This document shows positions 1 to 5,104 of a DNA stretch of 5,104 nt, piece by piece (within the stretch, counting starts at the first letter, position 1; the number at the start of each line of letters is the position of its first letter). This stretch comes from Ardenticatenia bacterium (GTDB taxonomy: Bacteria; Chloroflexota; Anaerolineae; Aggregatilineales; Ch27), in contig JALSTC010000075.1 of NCBI GenBank assembly GCA_026983935.1, forward strand, positions 1 through 5,104, read 5' to 3'. A program made the position numbers and the translations under genes. The notes below the pieces were generated by a model that saw only the letters and a list, made by a program, of their open reading frames with translations, made no database searches and was not told the origin of the DNA.

Positions 1-2336
1 TGTTCGCCCTCGGCGGCCATCTGACCGCCCACATCGAACAGATCAACCAGCTTCAGGGGCTGTCCTGGCTCCCCTGGCTGCTGCTGCTTCTGGCTCGGAG
101 CGAGAAGAGACCCCGGCAGTGGGGCCCGCTGCTGGCGGCTGCGCTGGCACTGCAGCTACTCTCCGGACACACGCAGACGGTTTTCATCAGCATCGTGACA
201 CTGGCCCTCATGGCGCTGTGGTGGGGATGGTGCTCCGAACAGGGCACAAGTGGAATACGACGGCTGCGCCTGCTGTTCGTTTTCCTGCTGGCCGGGATCG
301 GCGCGCTGCTGCTGACACTGCCTCAGCTAGTCCCCACGCTGGAACTGAGCGGGCTGTCGAACCGCGCTGGCGGGTTGGTCGTCAATGATGTTATCGCCTT
401 CTCACTGCATCCGGCACTGATCGGGCGATCGCTGCTGCCGGGCTATGACTTCGCGCCGGACAGCGAATATATCGGCACGATAGGGCTGAGTGGACTGGCG
501 CTGGCGCTCATTGGCGCGTGGGCAGTGCGCAGGGAACGGCGCGGGCAGTTCTGGATCATGCTGGCGATCGGCGGTCTACTACTGGCACTCGGCGGCTGGA
601 CGCCGCTTTACTGGATGCTGGGGACTCTGCCTGGCTTCAATCTGTTTCGCGTCCCTGCCCGCTGGCTGGTGCTGTGGGCACTTGGCAGCAGTATCCTGGC
701 GGCGCATGGCGTACAATATCTCCTGCGCACCACAAGAGGTCACCGCCGCGGATCGTCTGCAATCGGCGGCAGTGGGCTGCTCCTGGTCGGATGGGCTTTT
801 CTCTCTCCCTATGCCGCTGACCAGTGGACGCCCGGCGTGGCACAGCCCTCGTTGCTAGCTGTGCTGGGCTGGCTGATCACGCTGGCTGCCATTGTGCTGG
901 TCTTATGGCGGCTCCCGGGGCGCAAAGCCAGCATTGCACTTGCCCTGCTGGCCGGAATAGAGCTGCTCGCCGCTTCAGCGCATATGCCCTACAATCGACT
1001 GACCGCTCCCGCTGCATTCGACACGGAACGTCCAACCATCACCCAATTACGAGTGCGGCGCGACGGCACCACGCCTCCAGATCGCTACCTGAGCATCTCC
1101 AATATCCTCTTCGGGCCAAACGACCAGCCTGTCATCCGGGCGATTTACGAGCCACAGGTCCCCGAAACAGCGATCTATGACCTGCTGATTGCAACCAAGC
1201 TGAAAGACATCATCGCCCCGAACCTGGGCATGATCTGGGAGCTGCCGGGAGTAGATGGCTTTGACGGCGGCATCCTGCCTCTGCACAGCTACACACGCTT
1301 TACCGAACTTCTGCTCGATTCCCCACCGCCTGACGGGCGGCTGCGCGAGAATCTGCCCGGCATTCCACAGCCGCGCTGGCTCGATCTGATGGGCACGCGC
1401 TACGTCATCACTGACCGAACAGGCGACGACTGGTATGATGGCGTGTACTACGATTTGAGCTGGGTCACCCCGCTGGCGGCAGGCGACACGATCACGGTTG
1501 ACAGCATCCCACCTTTTGAAGCGACCGCACTGGGAATGGTCTATGAGCCAGCCTCAGGGACGGATGAGCCGCTTGCAGTCGTCGAAGTATCTATTGGCGG
1601 CGCGGTGATCAGTGGGGAAATCCACGGCAGCCCACCAGCGAACAGCCGCCCCTATGCATTAAGCCGTGTATCTTGGGAAACACCCGGCGCTCCTGATCGG
1701 ATCCGCATCACCGGGCAAAATGCCGGCCTGACTCTTTACGGCGCGGCATTGATTGATGAACGTACGGGAGCTTTTCAGATTCTGACCGTGACTGCAGACG
1801 GACAGTGGCAGCTTATCCATGCCAGCGATGTGAAGGTTTATGAGAGCCAGCGCGACTCCCTGCGTGCCGCGCTGGTTTACCGGGCACAGGTGATCCCAGA
1901 CACGGACGCCACCCTGGCCTCAATGCGCGACCCGGCGTTTGATCCCCGCCAGACCGTTATTCTGAATGCAGGCGATTCCCTTGCCTCCGCGGAAGGCATA
2001 CCAACCGGCGAAGTGGCGATCACCACTTACGCGCCAGAACAGGTTGAAATCAGCGTCAGCACATCGCATGACGCCTACCTGCTGCTGACCGATGCCTGGT
2101 ACCCCGGCTGGACGGCAGCTCTGGATGGCACCACCGTTCCGATATACCGCGCTGACATCCTGTTCCGTGCCGTCTTCATCCCGTCAGGCACACACACACT
2201 GGTCATGCACTACACACCCACCGGCTGGGGCCAGATTCTGCCGGTGGGCGTGCTGGCCTGGCTTGTTCTGCTGGCGGGCACTGCCGCAATCTGGCTGCGG
2301 GCCAGAGCTATTTCGTCACGCGCTCATAGAAACTGA
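1..2336 (+). CDS. YfhO-family polytopic membrane protein (5'-truncated by window edge)
   Basis: The frame is open from the left edge (first full codon at 3) to TGA at 2334-2336, giving 777 visible residues; the true start lies upstream. A GTG at 195 is internal, because family-like sequence continues before it (GGHLTAHIEQINQL, then WLPWLLLLL and LSGHTQT). Residues about 1-325 contain many hydrophobic membrane segments. They include the hallmark FRVPAR at 215-220, just after a Pro-Gly-Phe turn. From about 330 to 740 follows a large soluble, probably extracytoplasmic, region with PGVDGFDGG near 416-423 and LMGTRYVITD at 462-471. The typical C-terminal beta module has YPGW at 700-703 and an IYRAD...FRAVFIPSG stretch. 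One last membrane helix lies at about 745-765, followed by a short basic tail. YfhO proteins resemble GT-C glycosyltransferases and, in Firmicutes, are linked to lipoteichoic acid glycosylation; the substrate here is unknown. The family call is firm; the activity is inferred. The catalytic N-terminal loop is not visible. Confidence 0.88.
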   Translation, partial: FALGGHLTAHIEQINQLQGLSWLPWLLLLLARSEKRPRQWGPLLAAALALQLLSGHTQTVFISIVTLALMALWWGWCSEQGTSGIRRLRLLFVFLLAGIGALLLTLPQLVPTLELSGLSNRAGGLVVNDVIAFSLHPALIGRSLLPGYDFAPDSEYIGTIGLSGLALALIGAWAVRRERRGQFWIMLAIGGLLLALGGWTPLYWMLGTLPGFNLFRVPARWLVLWALGSSILAAHGVQYLLRTTRGHRRGSSAIGGSGLLLVGWAFLSPYAADQWTPGVAQPSLLAVLGWLITLAAIVLVLWRLPGRKASIALALLAGIELLAASAHMPYNRLTAPAAFDTERPTITQLRVRRDGTTPPDRYLSISNILFGPNDQPVIRAIYEPQVPETAIYDLLIATKLKDIIAPNLGMIWELPGVDGFDGGILPLHSYTRFTELLLDSPPPDGRLRENLPGIPQPRWLDLMGTRYVITDRTGDDWYDGVYYDLSWVTPLAAGDTITVDSIPPFEATALGMVYEPASGTDEPLAVVEVSIGGAVISGEIHGSPPANSRPYALSRVSWETPGAPDRIRITGQNAGLTLYGAALIDERTGAFQILTVTADGQWQLIHASDVKVYESQRDSLRAALVYRAQVIPDTDATLASMRDPAFDPRQTVILNAGDSLASAEGIPTGEVAITTYAPEQVEISVSTSHDAYLLLTDAWYPGWTAALDGTTVPIYRADILFRAVFIPSGTHTLVMHYTPTGWGQILPVGVLAWLVLLAGTAAIWLRARAISSRAHRN

Positions 2337-3672
2337 TCGCCGTCGCAATGCCGCGCCAGAAGCACTCAAGAGTTAGCTTTTCGTTCGGCGCGTGCAGACC
2401 ATCATCGGGTAGGCCAAACCCCATCAAGATCACAGGTGTGCCGAGAATCCGTTGAAAATATGCCACAACCGGAATCGAGCCGCCTTCGCGAGCGAAGATC
2501 GGCTTTGCACCCCACCCTTCTTCAAATGCGGCGATAGCCGCCGCCATGGCAGGTGTGTCTCGATCCGTGATAGCAGCATGGCCGTAATGCAGCAGCCGCA
2601 CCTCGCTGGTCACCGTCGCCGGTGTGATCGCCGCCACATAATCCCGCACCAGTTCGTAGACCTCCAGCGGGTCTTGATCCGCCACTAACCGGCAGCTAAC
2701 CTTCGCCAACGCACGAGCGGGCAGTACGGTCTTGGCCCCCTCACCCGTCCAGCCACTGACCAGCCCATTGACCTCCAGAGTTGGACGTGCACCAGCACGC
2801 TCACGCAGGGTATAGCCCTTTTCCCCCCAGGCAGCAGGCGCGCCGGTTTCACGAATCAGATCAGCTTCGGTATAGGGCACCTCCGCCAGCGCGTCCCGTT
2901 CATCCGCACTCAGGGGGCGCACTTTGTCGTAGAAACCGGGCACGGTGACCCTGCCATCGGAATCATGCAGCCGGGCGATGATCTCGCAAAGCGCCTGCGC
3001 CGGATTATGCACAATACCGCCATAAGTTCCGGAGTGCAGGTCGTGCTCCGGCCCATGGACTTCAAGCTCCATATAGATCATGCCGCGCAGAGCATAAACA
3101 ATCGTAGGCTGCTCAAGCGAACGTGAGTGTGTATCCGAGATCACTACAACATCAGCAGCCAGCAAATCCTGGTGTTCCTGAACAAACCGCTCCAGATTAG
3201 CCGAGCCGCTTTCCTCCTCGCCCTCAATGATGAACTTGATATTTACAGGCAGGCGGCCTTCCGTCCGCAAAATAGCCTCCACCGCCTTCAAATGTGTGAA
3301 AAACTGGCCTTTATCATCCGCTGCACCGCGGGCGTAAATCTTGCCATCGCGCACCGTCGGTTCAAACGGCGGCGACTGCCACTTCTCAATGGGATCAGGC
3401 GGCTGCACGTCATAGTGACCATAGACCAGCACCGTCGGCGCGTCCGGCCCGGCATTCAGCCATTCCCCGTAGACCACCGGATGCCCCGCAATCTCATATA
3501 AGCGAGCCTGCAGGCCTATCTGCTGCATATGTGCCACCAGCCATTCCGCAGCACGCCGCACATCAGCCTCATGCGCTGACAGGGTGCTGACACTCGGTAT
3601 CTTCAACAGTTCAATCAGTTCATCCAGAAACTGCTGCCGATGCTCATCCGCATATTCATGAGGATTCATCAC
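2308..3672 (-). CDS. M20-family metallopeptidase (dipeptidase, carnosinase-like)
   Basis: A complete 454-residue protein of normal length for M20 dipeptidases; these are di-zinc (or Mn) enzymes that cleave dipeptides or short peptides. All expected active-site residues are visible: HYDVQP at 86-91 (metal ligand H86, with D88), GAADDKG at 116-122 (bridging D119), EGEEESGS at 150-157 (by family alignment, general base E153 and ligand E154), D180 in ISDTHS, and H427 in LHAPNE. HSGTYGG (213-219) matches the conserved lid-domain histidine, and REGGSIPV (395-402) the substrate-binding loop. The catalytic domain is about residues 1-195 plus 380-454, with the dimerisation/lid domain between. There is no signal peptide, so it is probably cytoplasmic. 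The start is either GTG (3672-3670) or the adjacent ATG (3669-3667), 8 or 11 bases after an AAGGAG site. It lies 48 bp downstream of the oxidoreductase gene and is probably co-transcribed. The exact peptide substrate cannot be read from sequence. Confidence 0.95.
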   Translation of the reverse strand: MMNPHEYADEHRQQFLDELIELLKIPSVSTLSAHEADVRRAAEWLVAHMQQIGLQARLYEIAGHPVVYGEWLNAGPDAPTVLVYGHYDVQPPDPIEKWQSPPFEPTVRDGKIYARGAADDKGQFFTHLKAVEAILRTEGRLPVNIKFIIEGEEESGSANLERFVQEHQDLLAADVVVISDTHSRSLEQPTIVYALRGMIYMELEVHGPEHDLHSGTYGGIVHNPAQALCEIIARLHDSDGRVTVPGFYDKVRPLSADERDALAEVPYTEADLIRETGAPAAWGEKGYTLRERAGARPTLEVNGLVSGWTGEGAKTVLPARALAKVSCRLVADQDPLEVYELVRDYVAAITPATVTSEVRLLHYGHAAITDRDTPAMAAAIAAFEEGWGAKPIFAREGGSIPVVAYFQRILGTPVILMGFGLPDDGLHAPNEKLTLECFWRGIATAISFYERVTK

Positions 3673-3680
3673 TCAAATAT

Positions 3681-3686
3681 CTCCTT
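3681..3686 (-). promoter_or_regulatory. Ribosome binding site of the M20 peptidase
   Basis: The minus strand reads AAGGAG here, a near-perfect Shine-Dalgarno sequence. It is 8 bases before the GTG at 3672 and 11 bases before the ATG at 3669. The spacing slightly favours the GTG, but both codons are in frame and adjacent, so the protein differs by only one residue. Confidence 0.7.
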
Positions 3687-3720
3687 GCATACGAAACCAT
3701 CCGTACCGCAACATTGAAGA

Positions 3721-4737
3721 TCACTGCGCAAAGGTCTCCAGCGCATTCTGCCATACAGCTTCCCGCTCACCGGGAACAAAGGGATAGTAATATCCCACAC
3801 GATCCAGCAGGCCCTCATAACGCTCGCGCACCCGTGCCGCCAGTTCGTCCACAGGCGCAACGACGGCGATCGCGTGCAGCATTTCATCCGGGATCAATTC
3901 TGCCATTTCGAACCACTTGCCTTCCCGCGCCAGCAGCCCCAGTCGATCACCCAGAGCCGCCCAGCCATGCTGCTCCAGCACAGCCCGGTAGCTGTACGTG
4001 CTGGCATAGAATGCAATCTGCATCTTGACCTCGGCGGCAGAACTGCGCATTTCCACTTCATCGCGTCCAGTGACCACGAATATCGCGCAGTTCAGGGTCA
4101 CATCGTCTCGTGTTCGCCCTGCGCTGACCGCGCCCTCCTCAATGTGGGGGATGATCTGCTCACGCAGGTACTCCGGCGTGTGAAACGGATGCACATGAAA
4201 ACCATCACACAATTCCCCGGCCACGCGGCACAGATGCTTGTTGACGCCTGCGATGTAGACGGGAATGTCGGGATGCGCAATTGGGCCTGGCGAGAAAAAC
4301 GGCGTCATCAGCGTGTGCTGATAAAATTCTCCTCGAAAATCGAGGGGCTCGTTTTGCTGCCACGAACGCCAGATCGCACGCAGGGCAAGGATGTACTCGC
4401 GCAGGCGGGCGGCGGGACGACCCCATTCCGTGCTGAAGCGGCGCTTGATGTGCGCTTTCACCTGTGTTCCCAACCCCAGAATGAAACGCCCATCAGACTG
4501 TGCAGCCAGGTCCCAGGCAGTATAGGCCATCACCATCGGGCTGCGGGGGAATGCCACAGCAATTGCTGTACCCAGAGTCACCCGCCGCGTGGCATAGGCC
4601 GCCAGCGTGAGCGGGAAAAATGGATTATGGGCAGTTTCCGGCGTCCAGATTCCCGCAAACCCCATGGCCTCAACAGTGCGGGCAAGGTCGGGGACGCTGT
4701 TCAGATCATCCGGCGTAATCGTCACGTCAAATTGCAT
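3721..4737 (-). CDS. F420-dependent LLM-class oxidoreductase (MSMEG_2256-like, TIGR03617 type)
   Basis: A complete 338-residue protein with the bacterial-luciferase-like TIM-barrel fold. Members of this superfamily use reduced F420 or FMN to reduce or oxidise small organic substrates in the cytoplasm; the substrate of this subgroup is unknown to me. Diagnostic stretches are GIWTPETAHNPFFPL at 29-43, LGTAIAVAFPRSPM at 55-68, and SDGRFILGLGTQVKAHIKRRF at 81-101. REYILALRAIW follows at 113-123, then YIAGVN at 161-166 with AGELCDGFHVHPF at 173-185, and the C-terminal FEMAELIPDEML at 276-287. This order fits the MSMEG_2256-type F420 subfamily of actinobacteria and Chloroflexota rather than FMN-using alkane monooxygenases. 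The ATG start is set by AGGGAG seven bases upstream and by the barrel beginning directly with the first beta strand. It is first in a likely two-gene unit with the M20 peptidase. F420 as cofactor is inferred from subfamily resemblance. Confidence 0.92.
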   Translation of the reverse strand: MQFDVTITPDDLNSVPDLARTVEAMGFAGIWTPETAHNPFFPLTLAAYATRRVTLGTAIAVAFPRSPMVMAYTAWDLAAQSDGRFILGLGTQVKAHIKRRFSTEWGRPAARLREYILALRAIWRSWQQNEPLDFRGEFYQHTLMTPFFSPGPIAHPDIPVYIAGVNKHLCRVAGELCDGFHVHPFHTPEYLREQIIPHIEEGAVSAGRTRDDVTLNCAIFVVTGRDEVEMRSSAAEVKMQIAFYASTYSYRAVLEQHGWAALGDRLGLLAREGKWFEMAELIPDEMLHAIAVVAPVDELAARVRERYEGLLDRVGYYYPFVPGEREAVWQNALETFAQ

Positions 4738-4744
4738 GAGCCGT

Positions 4745-4750
4745 CTCCCT
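4745..4750 (-). promoter_or_regulatory. Ribosome binding site of the LLM oxidoreductase
   Basis: The minus strand reads AGGGAG, seven bases before the ATG at 4737. This supports that ATG as the start. Confidence 0.65.
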
Positions 4751-4769
4751 CGGTATGGTAGATGGTCAG

Positions 4770-4799
4770 ATTATACACCTGCCCGCGAACAAATCGCAT
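4770..4799 (-). promoter_or_regulatory. Candidate sigma-70-type promoter for the oxidoreductase-peptidase unit
   Basis: The minus strand carries a perfect TATAAT (4775-4770). Upstream at 18 bases is ATGCGA (4799-4794), a poor -35 match (3 of 6). Transcription would start near 4763 and leave a leader of about 25 bases containing the AGGGAG ribosome site. The -10 element is convincing by sequence and position; the -35 is weak, so the promoter may rely on an activator or a different sigma factor. Confidence 0.5.
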
Positions 4800-4816
4800 G
4801 ACAATACTCACTTGTC
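4800..4816. repeat. Short inverted repeat between the divergent promoters (possible operator)
   Basis: GACAA and TTGTC flank a 7-base spacer, giving a 17-bp palindromic site. It overlaps the -35 hexamer of the rightward promoter candidate and abuts the weak -35 of the leftward one, so a bound regulator could affect both. Arms of only 5 bp can easily occur by chance in 150 bp, and no regulator gene is visible in the window. Confidence 0.2.
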
Positions 4817-4840
4817 CCCTGCCTGTACCAGACCGATAAT
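4812..4840 (+). promoter_or_regulatory. Candidate sigma-70-type promoter for the CBS gene
   Basis: TTGTCC (4812-4817) and GATAAT (4835-4840) are separated by exactly 17 bases. They match the consensus at 4 of 6 and 5 of 6 positions. The start of transcription would be near 4847, giving a leader of about 43 bases before the ATG at 4890. Confidence 0.5.
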
Positions 4841-4876
4841 GAAACCAGACTGCAGAATCTGAACGGTGAGCAAATC

Positions 4877-4881
4877 AAGGA
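4877..4881 (+). promoter_or_regulatory. Ribosome binding site of the CBS protein
   Basis: AAGGA lies eight bases before the ATG at 4890 and fixes that codon as the start. Confidence 0.6.
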
Positions 4882-4889
4882 CGGTAACC

Positions 4890-5104
4890 ATGAAAAACCT
4901 GCTGGTCAAAGATTGGATGAGCAAAGACGTCATCACGATCACACCGGACACAACCCTGCCTGATGCTGCCGCGTTGATGCGGGAGCATAACATCCGCCGC
5001 CTGCCGGTCGTGGAAGACGGCGTTCTGGTGGGCATCGTTTCCAAGACGGATGTCCTGGAAGCGGAACCCTCCGACGCGACAACGCTCAATATGTGGGAAC
5101 TGAA
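4890..5104 (+). CDS. CBS-domain protein (3'-truncated by window edge)
   Basis: Seventy-one codons are visible from ATG at 4890 to the right edge, with no stop. Residues 6-58 form one CBS motif: VKDWMSKDVITITPD at 6-20, an amphipathic helix with LMREHNIRRLPVV at 29-41, and GIVSKTD at 48-54. This last stretch carries the G-h-h-S/T-x-x-D signature whose Ser/Thr and Asp contact the ribose of adenosine ligands in CBS pairs. CBS domains normally work in pairs, so a second copy is expected beyond the edge; EAEPSDATTLNMWEL (57-71) looks like the linker between two CBS motifs. Such proteins sense AMP, ATP or related nucleotides. Without the C-terminus I cannot say whether it is a stand-alone CBS pair or carries an extra domain such as ACT or BON. 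It is transcribed away from the oxidoreductase gene. Confidence 0.9.
   Translation, partial: MKNLLVKDWMSKDVITITPDTTLPDAAALMREHNIRRLPVVEDGVLVGIVSKTDVLEAEPSDATTLNMWEL

Noticed and set aside
119..1286. Several overlapping short frames in both strands within the membrane-protein gene (119-388, 490-858, 518-820, 824-1180, 1047-1286)
   Set aside because: All are out-of-frame readings of one continuous coding region, with Arg/Trp/Ala-rich compositions and no independent ribosome sites that stand out.
2189..2199. CA dinucleotide run as a phase-variable tract
   Set aside because: It has only five and a half units, lies in a conserved coding module (the GTHTL stretch), and the frame is intact. It is too short to be a likely slippage site.
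2284..2300. CCGCA-N7-TGCGG stem near the end of the YfhO-like gene as a terminator
   Set aside because: The stem has only 5 bp, lies within coding sequence and is not followed by a T tract on either strand.
195..2336. GTG at 195 as the true start of the YfhO-like gene
   Set aside because: The same frame is open to the left edge and encodes family-like membrane sequence before this codon, so the GTG is an internal valine.
3874..4761. Long open frame of 295 codons on the plus strand, antisense to the oxidoreductase
   Set aside because: It lies almost wholly opposite a well-recognised gene, has a Cys/His/Arg/Gln-rich composition with no domain I recognise, and crosses the opposite gene's promoter side. 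It is a high-GC antisense shadow.
4808..5089. Minus-strand frame of 93 codons opposite the CBS gene
   Set aside because: It is antisense to a clear CBS motif, is Ser/Thr/Arg-rich and has no recognisable family.

Overview
The window reads as an ordinary chromosomal stretch from a moderately GC-rich bacterium. The best guess is a member of the Chloroflexota (Anaerolineae-like). That placement rests on three things seen here: a large YfhO-type membrane protein, an F420-dependent luciferase-like oxidoreductase (F420 use is found in Chloroflexota and Actinobacteria, among others), and a CBS protein whose wording resembles CBS proteins common in Anaerolineae. It is inference from protein style, not a database match.

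Layout. Positions 1-2336 (+) hold the 3' part of a large polytopic membrane protein of the YfhO family; its start lies upstream of the window. It runs tail-to-tail into an M20-family metallodipeptidase on the minus strand (2308-3672), and the two coding ends overlap by 29 bp. Forty-eight bases upstream of the peptidase, on the same strand, is an F420-dependent LLM-class oxidoreductase of the MSMEG_2256-like type (3721-4737). The oxidoreductase and peptidase therefore look like a two-gene transcription unit. A 152-bp intergenic region (4738-4889) separates this unit from a divergent CBS-domain protein (4890 onward, +), cut by the right edge. That gap carries a perfect TATAAT -10 hexamer facing the oxidoreductase, a TTGTCC-17-GATAAT promoter candidate facing the CBS gene, and a short inverted repeat between them.

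Functionally the genes are not an obvious pathway: envelope glycan or lipid modification (YfhO-like), peptide hydrolysis (M20), a flavin/F420 redox enzyme of unknown substrate, and a nucleotide-sensing CBS module. I found no RNA genes, CRISPR arrays, insertion sequences, attachment sites or signs of recent transfer. Nothing in the window makes a convincing case for a new defence or mobile system; the points worth a second look are the overlapping gene ends, the oxidoreductase-peptidase pairing and the compact divergent promoter region.
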